A stretch of DNA of 40,151 nt from SFTH01 sp051878085 (lineage in GTDB: Bacteria > Bacillota > Clostridia > Christensenellales > Aristaeellaceae). Shown here piece after piece: positions 21,454-29,163 of this stretch; the stretch's first letter is position 1, and each line of letters starts with the position of its first letter. The notes under the pieces were generated by a model. The model saw only the letters and a list, made by a program, of their open reading frames with translations, made no database searches and was not told the origin of the DNA. The translations under genes were made by a program, and so were the position numbers. The DNA is taken from contig JBJEJN010000147.1 of NCBI GenBank assembly GCA_051878085.1, positions 1 to 40,151 on the forward strand, read 5' to 3'.

Positions 21454-22761
21454 ATGATACGGATGGAAATTGCCTTGTTTCTGGTGCTGGCGTTCGTGGC
21501 GATGAACTACTTTACCGCGGAGCGCAGGTACAGCCAGCTGCACCGGACGTTTGCAGTGCTGCTGGTGACGGTGCTGGTGAACCTGGTCTTTGACGGCGTG
21601 ACGGTGTACACGGTGAACCATCTGGATGTTGTGCCGGAGCTGCTGAACGAGATTCTGCACCGCATCTTCATCGGCTCGATGGTGCTTGCAATGTACCTGT
21701 TCTACGAGTACATCTCGCTGCTGGTGGAGGAGGAGACGGGCAAGCCCCGGCGCTACAACCTGGCTGCGCGGATCTATCTGGGCATTGCTGGTCTGGGCGT
21801 GCTGCTGTTGCCGGTGCACTACGCCGTCACGCCCCAGGGCAACTACTCCGACGGCATTCACATGCAGGTGTGCTACGTTTCGGTGGCGATGTATCTGACC
21901 CTGTGCACAGTCATTCTGCTGCGCAACTGGGGGAAGATCGACCCCAAGAAGCGGCGCACGATCTCCGTGGCGCTGGCCATCGAGCTGCTGGGCGCGGTGC
22001 TGCAGGGCTTCAACCATACCTGGCTCATCAGCGGCATGGGCCTTACGCTGATGACGATTTCCTTCTACCTGACGCTGGAGAATCCGGACATCCTGCGGGC
22101 CGAGCTCACGGAGCAGAAGATGGGCATGCTCTACCTCAAGAGTCAGGTCAACCCCCACTTTCTGTACAACACGCTGGACACCATCCGCATTCAGGCGCAG
22201 CTCAACGGCGATAAAAAGGTTGCCGACCTGCTGATGCGCCTGGTGGACTTCTTCCGGTTGAGCGTGAAGGTGAACCAGCAGATGGTGGCGCTGGACGACG
22301 AGCTGGAGCTGCTGGAGGCCTACATGGAGCTGATGTGCCACCGCTATCCCGAGCTGCTGGTGAGGTACGACATCGATCCCGACCTGGGCGGCGCGCTGGT
22401 GCCCAACTTCATCCTGCAGCCAATCGTGGAAAACAGCCTGCTGCACGGCCTGAAGAACCGGGGCTACAAGGGCGAGGTGGCCATTTCCGCCCGGAGAATG
22501 GGGAAGGAGAAGTTCGAGATTCAGGTGCGCGATACCGGCAGCGGCTTTGACGAAGCGAGCAAGGCGCGCGTGGACGAGCTTCTGTTGCACTACGACCGCC
22601 AGGCACCCAAGCTGGAGGGCAACAGCATCGGCATTCTGAATGTGCAGAAGCGCATCAAGCTGCTCTGCGGCAGGGACTGCGGCCTTTCCTACACGGAGAA
22701 CCCGGACGGTGGCGTGACGGCGCATCTGCTGCTGCGCATTGGCAAGGAGGAAGAGCGATGA
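21454..22761 (+). CDS. YesM/LytS-like sensor histidine kinase
   Basis: A 435-residue membrane sensor kinase. The N-terminal 200 residues form six or seven hydrophobic segments with short loops, a membrane sensor rather than a large extracellular domain. The His_kinase domain follows, with the phospho-acceptor in LKSQVNPHFLYNTLDTIR (H235), then VPNFILQPIVENSLLHGLKN (N box) and VRDTGSGF with NSIGILNVQKRIKLL (G boxes) of the ATPase domain. GGGGTGAG precedes ATG 21454. It overlaps the regulator gene by four bases (ATGA). The signal is unknown; the topology suggests a small or membrane-embedded ligand. Confidence 0.92.
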   Translation: MIRMEIALFLVLAFVAMNYFTAERRYSQLHRTFAVLLVTVLVNLVFDGVTVYTVNHLDVVPELLNEILHRIFIGSMVLAMYLFYEYISLLVEEETGKPRRYNLAARIYLGIAGLGVLLLPVHYAVTPQGNYSDGIHMQVCYVSVAMYLTLCTVILLRNWGKIDPKKRRTISVALAIELLGAVLQGFNHTWLISGMGLTLMTISFYLTLENPDILRAELTEQKMGMLYLKSQVNPHFLYNTLDTIRIQAQLNGDKKVADLLMRLVDFFRLSVKVNQQMVALDDELELLEAYMELMCHRYPELLVRYDIDPDLGGALVPNFILQPIVENSLLHGLKNRGYKGEVAISARRMGKEKFEIQVRDTGSGFDEASKARVDELLLHYDRQAPKLEGNSIGILNVQKRIKLLCGRDCGLSYTENPDGGVTAHLLLRIGKEEER

Positions 22762-23501
22762 AGAAGCTGCGTGTGCTGCTGGTGGACGACGAGATCATGA
22801 TCCGTGAGGGCTTCAAGCGCCTGTTCGACTGGGAGGCCCACGGCTGCGAGGTGGTGGGCGAGGCCGCCGACGGCATGGAAGCCCTGGGACAGATCGACGC
22901 GCTCCGGCCCGACATCGTCATCATGGACATCAACATTCCCATCATGAACGGCCTGAAGGTGATCCAGACGGCGCGGGTGAAGCACCCGCAGACCGCCTTC
23001 GTGATCGTCTCCGGCTACGACGACTTCTCCTACTGCCAGCAGGCGCTGCGGCTGCAGATCACGGACTACATCCTCAAGCCTGTGAACTACGAGGAATTCG
23101 GCAGCTGTATCGACAACCTGAAGATTTCGCTCTTCGAGCAGAGCGTGTCCCGGGAGGCCGAGCAGCAGGAGGAGCGGCTCATCACCCGCATGACCCGCTT
23201 TCTGCAGGCGCACCTTGCCGAGGAGCTGAGCCTGGGCGTGCTGGCGGAGGAATTCCACCTGAGCGCCCAGTACGTGAGCCAGCTCTTCAAAAACGAGATC
23301 GGCGTGGGCTTTCTGGCCTACCTGACCAACATTCGCATGGAGAAGGCCAAGAAGCTGCTTCTGTCCACGGAGCTGTCGGTGGCCGAGGTCGCCGAGCGCG
23401 CGGGCTATGCCGACTACCGCGTGTTCACCAAGTCCTTCAAGAAGGCCGAGGGCGTGACCCCCTCCCAGTATCGGCGGGAGTTCCTGGACGGCGCGCACTG
23501 A
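22758..23501 (+). CDS. Response regulator with AraC-type DNA-binding domain
   Basis: A 247-residue YesN-type response regulator, partner of the kinase just before it. The receiver domain has acidic D10/D11, the phospho-acceptor D57 (DIVIMDINIP), and K107 (YILKPVN). A short linker of about 25 residues with several Glu and Gln leads to an AraC helix-turn-helix pair (residues about 150-245; FHLSAQYVSQLFKNEIG and ERAGYADYRVFTKSFKKAEGVTPSQYR). Start overlaps the kinase stop. Targets are not shown by the sequence; the 13-bp element shared by its own operon and the pspC operon is a candidate operator. Confidence 0.95.
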   Translation: MKKLRVLLVDDEIMIREGFKRLFDWEAHGCEVVGEAADGMEALGQIDALRPDIVIMDINIPIMNGLKVIQTARVKHPQTAFVIVSGYDDFSYCQQALRLQITDYILKPVNYEEFGSCIDNLKISLFEQSVSREAEQQEERLITRMTRFLQAHLAEELSLGVLAEEFHLSAQYVSQLFKNEIGVGFLAYLTNIRMEKAKKLLLSTELSVAEVAERAGYADYRVFTKSFKKAEGVTPSQYRREFLDGAH

Positions 23502-23514
23502 TGCAGGAGGAAGT

Positions 23515-24057
23515 ATGCAGATCGGAGAGCATATGAAACGAAACTACATTCCCAATATTCTCACGGCGCTCAGGATGCTGGGCGCAGTTTTGCTGCTGCT
23601 GACAAAGCCGCTCACGCTGCCGTTCTACCTGCTCCACATCTTCTGCGGGCTGACGGACGCGCTGGACGGCGCGTTTGCACGGGCGCTGCATGCGTCGAGC
23701 CGGCTGGGCGCGCAGCTGGACAGCATCGCCGATCTGATGTTCTACGGCGTGATGATGGGCAAGCTGATGCCGATCCTGATCCAGCGCATGCCGTCGAGCG
23801 TGTGGTGGATCGTGGGCGCGGCGGTGGTCATCCGGCTGTGCGCCTACGGCGTGGCCGCAGTCACCCAGCACAGGTTTTCTGCGCTGCATACCATACTCAA
23901 CAAGCTCACGGGACTGCTGGTGTTCCTGGTTCCCGGGATGCTGGCGCTGCCCGCCGCCGTGCCGCTGTGCCACGGGGTCGCGGTGATGGCCCTGATCTCG
24001 TCCTCCCACGAGCTGTGGCTGCACATCCGCGCGGCGAGGAATGCAAAGGGGGAGTGA
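23515..24057 (+). CDS. CDP-alcohol phosphatidyltransferase
   Basis: A 180-residue membrane enzyme that joins a CDP-activated lipid to an alcohol in phospholipid synthesis. The full family signature D-x2-DG-x2-AR-x8-G-x3-D-x3-D is visible at DALDGAFARALHASSRLGAQLDSIAD, near residues 48-74. Five or six hydrophobic segments surround it. It is somewhat shorter than PgsA, so the acceptor (glycerol phosphate or another) is uncertain. ATG 23515 has AGGAGG four bases upstream; ATG 23533 with GGAGAG is an alternative. It starts 13 bases after the response regulator and may be co-transcribed. Confidence 0.88.
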   Translation: MQIGEHMKRNYIPNILTALRMLGAVLLLLTKPLTLPFYLLHIFCGLTDALDGAFARALHASSRLGAQLDSIADLMFYGVMMGKLMPILIQRMPSSVWWIVGAAVVIRLCAYGVAAVTQHRFSALHTILNKLTGLLVFLVPGMLALPAAVPLCHGVAVMALISSSHELWLHIRAARNAKGE

Positions 24058-24060
24058 AGC

Positions 24061-24420
24061 GTGAAGAAGTGGTACGACGAGGAGTATTCCTGGGAGATCG
24101 AGGTCATCGGCTTTCTGCGGGGCGAGCGCACGGAGCATTACTGCCGCAACGGCGAGGAGATCGGCGACAAATACCGCTGCACCTACGGCTGTCCGGTCAA
24201 CCAGGACGGCCAGGGCATCTGCTCCAAGGCGATGATGGTCATGTTTCCCATCATGGAGGCGGTGCGCAGCGGCGGCGATCTTCGCAACATCGGCGGCAGC
24301 GGGAAGTACTGCAAGGACGTGGTGTGTCCCGACGGCTGCGTGCTGTTCCGCATGACTGCCACGCCGCTGGGCAATGAAAACTTCTTCCGGGGCCGCTTCT
24401 ATGAAGTACCGGAGGAATGA
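24061..24420 (+). CDS. TIGR04076 family Cys-rich protein
   Basis: A 119-residue cytoplasmic protein that I recognise as the TIGR04076 family from its sequence pattern: WEIEVIGFLRGERTEHYCRNGEEIGD, CTYGCPVNQDGQGICSK and VCPDGCVLFRM. Conserved cysteines (C28, C40, C44, C54 and others) suggest a metal or cluster site, but no function is established for the family. It starts at GTG 24061, three bases after the preceding stop, with GGGGGAG in front, so it is translationally linked to the phosphatidyltransferase gene. Confidence 0.82.
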   Translation: MKKWYDEEYSWEIEVIGFLRGERTEHYCRNGEEIGDKYRCTYGCPVNQDGQGICSKAMMVMFPIMEAVRSGGDLRNIGGSGKYCKDVVCPDGCVLFRMTATPLGNENFFRGRFYEVPEE

Positions 24421-24425
24421 TCTGG

Positions 24426-24485
24426 AAAATTGACACATTTCCCTGCAAAACCGGACTATCGGCTGCGGGGATTTTGTCTTACAAT
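24426..24485 (+). promoter_or_regulatory. Promoter region of the pspC operon
   Basis: AAAATTGACACAT (24426-24438) is followed, 50 bp from the T of TTGACA, by TACAAT (24480-24485) as a -10 candidate. The arrangement equals that before the sensor kinase gene (21372-21431). No ordinary -35 box is seen at the right distance from TACAAT, which would fit a promoter that needs an activator. Confidence 0.45.
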
Positions 24486-24533
24486 GGGTATCGTTGAGAG
24501 AACAAAGACGAAAACCCATTGGAGGATGAAAAC

Positions 24534-24728
24534 ATGAGCAAGCGGCTTTACAGATCCAATCGAAACAGGATGCTCTGCGGCGTGTGCGGCGGCATCGCGG
24601 AATACTTTGACATCGACCCCGCGCTGGTTCGCCTGGGCTGGATTCTGTTCTGCATCCTGGGCGGTAGCGGCGCGCTGGCCTATCTGATCGCAACCATCAT
24701 CATGCCGCGCAGGCCGCTGGGCTGCTGA
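24534..24728 (+). CDS. pspC: PspC-domain protein
   Basis: A 64-residue PspC-domain membrane protein: KRLYRSNRNRMLCGVCGGIAEYFDIDPALVRLGWILF followed by one transmembrane helix (GALAYLIATIIMPRRP). PspC proteins sense membrane stress in enterobacteria, and in Firmicutes small PspC proteins are common beside ABC exporters and two-component systems of the cell-envelope response. GGAGG precedes ATG 24534. It is probably first in an operon with the ABC exporter that follows 20 bases later. Confidence 0.92.
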   Translation: MSKRLYRSNRNRMLCGVCGGIAEYFDIDPALVRLGWILFCILGGSGALAYLIATIIMPRRPLGC

Positions 24729-24748
24729 GCGCGCATCGGGAGGACAAT

Positions 24749-25663
24749 ATGGAAAACGTACTGGAGATTTCCCATCTCTGCAAGCGCTTCGGCGACGTGC
24801 AGGCGGTGCAGGACCTGAGCTTTCAGGTGCGGGAGGGCGAGCTGTTCGCCTTTCTGGGCGTGAACGGCGCAGGCAAGTCCACCACCATCAACATCATCTG
24901 CGGGCAGCTCGAGCGGGACAGCGGCAGCGTGCGCATCTGCGGAACCGAGCTGGACGCGGGCGATAAGCAGCTGCGGAGCAAGCTGGGCGTGGTGTTCCAG
25001 AGCTCTGTGCTGGACAGGAGCCTGACGGTGCGGGACAACCTTGCCAGCCGCGCGGCGCTGTACGGCATCACCGGAAGGGAATTTGCGCAGCGGCTCGACG
25101 AGCTTGCGGAGCTTTTGGACTTCGGCGACCTGCTCAAGCGCACGCTGGGCAAGCTCTCCGGCGGTCAGCGGCGGCGCATCGACATCGCCCGGGCGCTGGT
25201 GCACGATCCGAAGATTCTGATTCTGGACGAGCCCACCACCGGCCTGGATCCCCAGACCCGCAAGCTGATGTGGGACGCGGTGATGCGCATGCGCCGGGAG
25301 CGGCAGATGACGGTGTTCCTCACCACCCACTACATGGAGGAGGCCGCCGACGCGGACTACGTGGTGATCCTGGACAGCGGCAAAATCGCCGCCGAGGGCA
25401 CGCCGCTGATGCTGAAGAACGCATACACCGGCGACTTCATCACCCTCTACGGCGCGAGTGAGGAGGAGGTGCGGTCGCTGAACCGACCCTTCACCCGCCT
25501 GCGGGACGCGTATCGCATCGCTGTTTCCGACACGGCGGCGGCCACGGAGCTGATCCTGCGCAGGCCGGAGCTGTTCCGGGACTATGAGATCACCAAGGGC
25601 AAGATGGACGACGTGTTCCTGGCCGTGACGGGCAAGAAGCTGACGGGAGGTGCGGACAAATGA
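24749..25663 (+). CDS. ABC-2 exporter ATPase
   Basis: A 304-residue ATPase of the DrrA/CcmA type. Walker A GVNGAGKSTT, signature LSGGQRRRIDIARAL, Walker B ILILDEPTTGLDPQ and H-loop TTHYMEEAADADYVVI are intact. The about 75 residues after the nucleotide-binding domain match the usual C-terminal extension of drug and lipid exporters. It overlaps the permease gene by four bases. With PspC it suggests an envelope-related export function; the substrate is not evident. Confidence 0.95.
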   Translation: MENVLEISHLCKRFGDVQAVQDLSFQVREGELFAFLGVNGAGKSTTINIICGQLERDSGSVRICGTELDAGDKQLRSKLGVVFQSSVLDRSLTVRDNLASRAALYGITGREFAQRLDELAELLDFGDLLKRTLGKLSGGQRRRIDIARALVHDPKILILDEPTTGLDPQTRKLMWDAVMRMRRERQMTVFLTTHYMEEAADADYVVILDSGKIAAEGTPLMLKNAYTGDFITLYGASEEEVRSLNRPFTRLRDAYRIAVSDTAAATELILRRPELFRDYEITKGKMDDVFLAVTGKKLTGGADK

Positions 25664-26568
25664 CCAGTCTCTGCGCGCTGATCCGGCGCAATGTGAAGCT
25701 CTACTTCAAGGACAAGGGCATGTTCTTCACCTCGCTGATCACCCCGCTGATCCTGCTGGTGCTCTACGGAACCTTCCTCGGAAACGTCTACGAGGACAGC
25801 TTCCGCAGCGCGCTGGAGGCCGCCGGAATGACCGTGCCGGACAAGCTGATCGGCGGCTGCGTGGGCGGCGAGCTGGCCTCGTCGCTGCTGGCGGTGTGCT
25901 GCATCACCGTGGCCTTCTGCTCCAACTTTCTGATGGTGCAGGATAAGGTCGGCGGCGCGCGGCGGGATCTGACCGTCTCCCCGGTGGGGCGCGGCACGCT
26001 GGCGCTGGGCTACTACATCGCCAACCTGATCTCCACGCTGCTGGTGTGCTTCTGCGCGGCGGGACTCTGCCTGATCTACGTCTCCCGGGTGGGCTGGTAT
26101 CTCACGGCGCAGGATGTGCTGCGGATTCTGCTGGACGTGCTGCTGCTGGTGATCTTCGGCTCGGCGCTCTCCAGCGTCATCAACGTATTCATCCGCAGTC
26201 AGGGCCAGATGTCGGCGGTGGGCACCATCGTCAGCGCGGGCTACGGCTTCCTCTGCGGCGCGTACATGCCCATCTCCCAGTTCTCTGAGGGTCTGCAGAA
26301 GCTCATCTCCCTGCTGCCAGGCACCTACGGCACCTCGCTGCTGCGCAACCACTGGCTGGGCGGAACCTTTGCCGAGATGGCGCGCCAGGGCTTCCCGGAG
26401 CAGGTGGTGGAGGCGATCAGGGACTCCATGGACTGCAACATCTACTTCTTCGGAAGCAGGGTGGAAATCGGAACCATGTATCTGGTTCTTGCCGGTGCGG
26501 CGGCTGCGCTGATCGCGGTCTACGTGCTGCTGAACCTGGTGCACGCGCGGCGCAAGGTTCGCACTTGA
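25660..26568 (+). CDS. ABC-2 exporter permease
   Basis: A 302-residue ABC-2-type membrane subunit. It has one N-terminal transmembrane helix (MFFTSLITPLILLVLYGTFLG), an outside loop of about 50 residues, then five more helices; GGARRDLTVSPVGRGTLALGYYIAN is the family's conserved coupling region. It begins at the ATGA overlap with the ATPase stop. The TGA stop is part of the TTGACA -35 box of the next promoter. Confidence 0.92.
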   Translation: MTSLCALIRRNVKLYFKDKGMFFTSLITPLILLVLYGTFLGNVYEDSFRSALEAAGMTVPDKLIGGCVGGELASSLLAVCCITVAFCSNFLMVQDKVGGARRDLTVSPVGRGTLALGYYIANLISTLLVCFCAAGLCLIYVSRVGWYLTAQDVLRILLDVLLLVIFGSALSSVINVFIRSQGQMSAVGTIVSAGYGFLCGAYMPISQFSEGLQKLISLLPGTYGTSLLRNHWLGGTFAEMARQGFPEQVVEAIRDSMDCNIYFFGSRVEIGTMYLVLAGAAAALIAVYVLLNLVHARRKVRT

Positions 26569-26593
26569 CAGGCGGGGCCAGAGGGGTTATGCT
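26565..26593 (+). promoter_or_regulatory. Promoter of flavodoxin-like gene
   Basis: TTGACA (26565-26570), 17-bp spacer, TATGCT (26588-26593), 34 bases before ATG 26628. The -35 box contains the stop codon of the permease. Confidence 0.75.
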
Positions 26594-26627
26594 GTCAGGC
26601 GGAGCGAAAATTCAGGAGGAACAGAAA

Positions 26628-27140
26628 ATGAAACCCACTGCGATTGTATACACGTCCAACACCGGCTACACCGCGCAGTACGCGCGCATGCTGGAGGAGC
26701 GCACCGGATGGAAGGCCTGTTCGCTGGACGAGGCCTGGAGCGCGCTTGCGGAAAACACGCCTGTGCTCTACCTGGGCTGGCTGATGGCCAGCCAGGTGAA
26801 GGGGCTGAAGAAGGCGCAGAAGCGCTTCAAAATCTGCGCGGTCTGCGGCGTGTGCATGGGAAAGACCGGTTCGCAGCTCGCGGAGGTGCGCAAGGCGAAC
26901 GCGCTGCCCGGGGAGATGCCCGTGTTCACCATGCAGGGCGGCTTTGACATGAAGCGGCTGCACGGCGTGTACAAATTCATGATGACGATCATGGGAAAGA
27001 CCATGGGCAAGAAACTTGCGCAGAAGCCGGACCTCAGCCCGGAGGAGCGGGAGATGCTGCGGCTGCTCAACGAGGGCGGCAGCTGCGTGTCGGAGGAGAA
27101 CCTCTCCGGCGTGCTGGCCTGGTGCAGGGAACAGAAGTAG
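26628..27140 (+). CDS. Flavodoxin-like protein
   Basis: A 170-residue protein with a flavodoxin-type N-terminus: AIVYTSNTGYTAQYARMLEE is the phosphate loop that binds FMN (T/S-x-T-G-x-T). The rest fits the flavodoxin-domain proteins seen in anaerobes (Flavodoxin_5/HemG-like) rather than a free electron-carrier flavodoxin: it is rich in Lys and Met and carries CAVCGVCMGKTG near residue 66. It probably binds FMN in the cytoplasm and does redox chemistry with an unknown partner. AGGAGG precedes ATG 26628. It stands alone with its own promoter and terminator. Confidence 0.82.
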   Translation: MKPTAIVYTSNTGYTAQYARMLEERTGWKACSLDEAWSALAENTPVLYLGWLMASQVKGLKKAQKRFKICAVCGVCMGKTGSQLAEVRKANALPGEMPVFTMQGGFDMKRLHGVYKFMMTIMGKTMGKKLAQKPDLSPEEREMLRLLNEGGSCVSEENLSGVLAWCREQK

Positions 27141-27150
27141 AGACGGACGA

Positions 27151-27189
27151 AAAAATTGCGCCGCAATTCAAAGGAATTGCGGCGATTTT
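27151..27189 (+). terminator. Terminator after flavodoxin-like gene
   Basis: CCGCAATTC pairs with GAATTGCGG around AAAG and the stem continues with bulges into AAAATTG/CGATTTT, ending in a T-rich stretch. Confidence 0.75.
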
Positions 27190-27349
27190 GTATGGATTCA
27201 GGCTGTTTTTGCGCGCCGGAGCCGCCGAACGGCGGGGCTGGAGATGAAACCGGCGCGCCGCTTCAAAGGCTCCGGGCAAAAAACCGGCGGGCTGAATTGT
27301 ACTTAAAAATGCGTAAATTTGCAGATTTTCAAACGCTGGGAGGTGAAGA

Positions 27350-27391
27350 ATGAACGATTTTTTGAACGTTAACGTTGGGATATTCCTTTAA
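27350..27391 (+). CDS. Possible 13-codon leader ORF
   Basis: ATG 27350 is preceded by GGGAGGTGAAGA, an excellent ribosome binding site, and reads MNDFLNVNVGIFL then TAA. There is no promoter that I can see between it and the terminator at 27151, and the main promoter of the sugar operon lies downstream. It may be a chance frame or the trace of an older leader. Confidence 0.25.
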   Translation: MNDFLNVNVGIFL

Positions 27392-27404
27392 TGAATTGTT
27401 ATCG

Positions 27405-27420
27405 GCAAACCGATGTTTGC
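27405..27420. promoter_or_regulatory. Inverted repeat, candidate operator
   Basis: GCAAAC (27405-27410) and GTTTGC (27415-27420) around CGAT, 71 bp upstream of the -35 box of the sugar operon. Such 16-bp palindromes are typical for LacI-family operators. No regulator gene of that family is in the window. Confidence 0.4.
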
Positions 27421-27491
27421 AGCGTTCGCATGGCATTTTGTGGCATTGGACGGCGCATATTTTATGCAAAACTGCGTCTTTGAAAAAATAA

Positions 27492-27520
27492 TTGACAAAG
27501 TGACAGTAAAAGGATAAAAT
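27492..27520 (+). promoter_or_regulatory. Promoter of the sugar transport operon
   Basis: TTGACA (27492-27497), 17-bp spacer, TAAAAT (27515-27520). The leader to ATG 27642 is about 115 bases. Confidence 0.88.
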
Positions 27521-27641
27521 AGAATCATGTAATATTATGGGCGTGTGCATGAGGAATTTCCGTCCAGATTGTACCGCCGTCGTAGAGATCCAACTGTAAA
27601 TAGCGCCGGGCGGCGCAGCAGCGAGGGAGGAAGGGAATTGA

Positions 27642-29150
27642 ATGGCAGAGAATAATCTTTCGCACGAAGTCATTCTGACGATGGAAGGAATTGACAAATC
27701 CTTCCCGGGCGTGCACGCGCTGGATCATGTCAATCTGGAGGTTCGCAGGGGCGAGGTACACGCGCTGATGGGCGAGAACGGCGCCGGCAAGTCCACGCTG
27801 ATGAAGGTGCTCACGGGCATCTACACCAAGGATTCCGGCACCATCACCTATGAGGGCAAGGAGGTCGAATTCCACGGCCCGAAGGAGGCGCAGGAGGCGG
27901 GCATCGTCATCGTTCACCAGGAGCTGAACATGATGAACCATCTGACCGTCGCGCAGAACATCTTCATCGGCCGCGAATTCATGAAGGGCGGCATCATCGA
28001 CGACGCGAAGATGAACGAGGAGTCTAGGAAGCTCTTCGATCAGCTGGGCATCAAGATCGATCCCACCGAGAAGATGGGCAACCTGACCGTCGGCAAGCAG
28101 CAGATGTGCGAAATCGCCAAGGCCATCTCCCACAAGGCCAAGGTCATCATCTTCGACGAGCCCTCCGCCGCGCTGACCGAGGCGGAGATCGAGGAGCTGT
28201 TCAAGATCATCCGCGACCTGCGCGACAAGCAGCTGGGCATCGTCTACATCTCGCACCGCATGGACGAGATCAAGGTCATCACCGACCGCGTCACCGTTAT
28301 GCGCGACGGCGGCTACGTCGGCACGCTCATCACCAAGGACTGCACCAAGGACGACATCATCAACATGATGGTCGGCCGCGTGATCTATGAGGACCCCAAG
28401 ACCAAGAGCATGGTTCCGCCGGACGCGCCGGTCGTGCTGAAGGTCGAGCACCTCAACGCGGGCAAGATGGTGCAGGACGTGAGCTTCGAGCTGCACAAGG
28501 GCGAAATTCTTGGCTTCTCCGGCCTGATGGGCGCGGGACGCACCGAGACGGCGCGCGCGCTGTTCGGCGCGGATCCCAAGGAGAGCGGCGACATCTACGT
28601 CAACGGCAAGAAGGTGGACATCAAGAGCCCCAAGGACGCGGTTGCGCTGGGCATCGGCTATCTGTCCGAGGACAGAAAGCGCTACGGCATCGTCGTGGAC
28701 AAGAGCGTGGCCGAGAACTCCACCATGGCCCATCTCAAGAACTTCGTCAAGGGCCTCTTCATCGACAAGAAGAAGGAAGTTGCGGCCACCGAGGATTACA
28801 TCAAGCGCCTGAACACCAAGACGCCGAGCACCGATCAGCTCGTCGTCAACCTGTCCGGCGGCAACCAGCAGAAGGTCGTTCTGGCCAAGTGGCTGGTCAA
28901 GGACTGCGACATCCTGATCTTTGACGAACCGACCCGCGGCATCGACGTCGGCGCGAAGAGCGAGATCTATCACCTGATGAACGAGCTGGTCGCACAGGGC
29001 AAGTCCATCATCATGATCTCCTCCGAAATGACGGAGATTCTGCGCATGAGCGACCGCATCGTGGTCATGTGCGAGGGCAAGAAGACCGCTGAGATCGACA
29101 TTGCCGGGGCTACTCAGGAAAGCATTATGCACGCTGCGACGCTGCGCTGA
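27642..29150 (+). CDS. CUT2 sugar ABC ATPase (RbsA/MglA type)
   Basis: A 502-residue tandem ATPase of a CUT2 monosaccharide importer. The first half has Walker A GENGAGKST (residues 44-52), signature LTVGKQQMCEIAKA and Walker B VIIFDEPSAAL. The second half has the degenerate Walker A GFSGLMGAGRTE that is normal for this family, LSGGNQQKVVLAKWL and ILIFDEPTRGIDVGAK. The length equals that of RbsA. GGGAGGAAGGG precedes ATG 27642. It is the first gene of the cluster, followed by two permeases. The sugar is not deducible; family members carry ribose, xylose, galactose, autoinducer-2 or polyols. Confidence 0.95.
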   Translation: MAENNLSHEVILTMEGIDKSFPGVHALDHVNLEVRRGEVHALMGENGAGKSTLMKVLTGIYTKDSGTITYEGKEVEFHGPKEAQEAGIVIVHQELNMMNHLTVAQNIFIGREFMKGGIIDDAKMNEESRKLFDQLGIKIDPTEKMGNLTVGKQQMCEIAKAISHKAKVIIFDEPSAALTEAEIEELFKIIRDLRDKQLGIVYISHRMDEIKVITDRVTVMRDGGYVGTLITKDCTKDDIINMMVGRVIYEDPKTKSMVPPDAPVVLKVEHLNAGKMVQDVSFELHKGEILGFSGLMGAGRTETARALFGADPKESGDIYVNGKKVDIKSPKDAVALGIGYLSEDRKRYGIVVDKSVAENSTMAHLKNFVKGLFIDKKKEVAATEDYIKRLNTKTPSTDQLVVNLSGGNQQKVVLAKWLVKDCDILIFDEPTRGIDVGAKSEIYHLMNELVAQGKSIIMISSEMTEILRMSDRIVVMCEGKKTAEIDIAGATQESIMHAATLR

Positions 29151-29163
29151 CAGGAGGGTAATT

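Larger units (their letters stand above)
27141..27641 (+). other. Intergenic region upstream of the sugar transport cluster
   Basis: 501 bases without a conventional gene. In order: terminator of the flavodoxin gene (27151-27189); a 13-codon open frame with a strong ribosome site (27350-27391); a 12-bp palindrome AACGTTAACGTT (27366-27377) within it; an inverted repeat GCAAAC-cgat-GTTTGC (27405-27420), a candidate operator of a LacI/GntR-type regulator; a promoter (27492-27520); and a GCGCCG/CGGCGC hairpin just before the ribosome binding site (27603-27616). Confidence 0.6.

Noticed and set aside
27536..27598. 20-codon frame in the leader of the sugar operon
   Set aside because: No ribosome binding site and no amino acid bias; it does not resemble a leader peptide.
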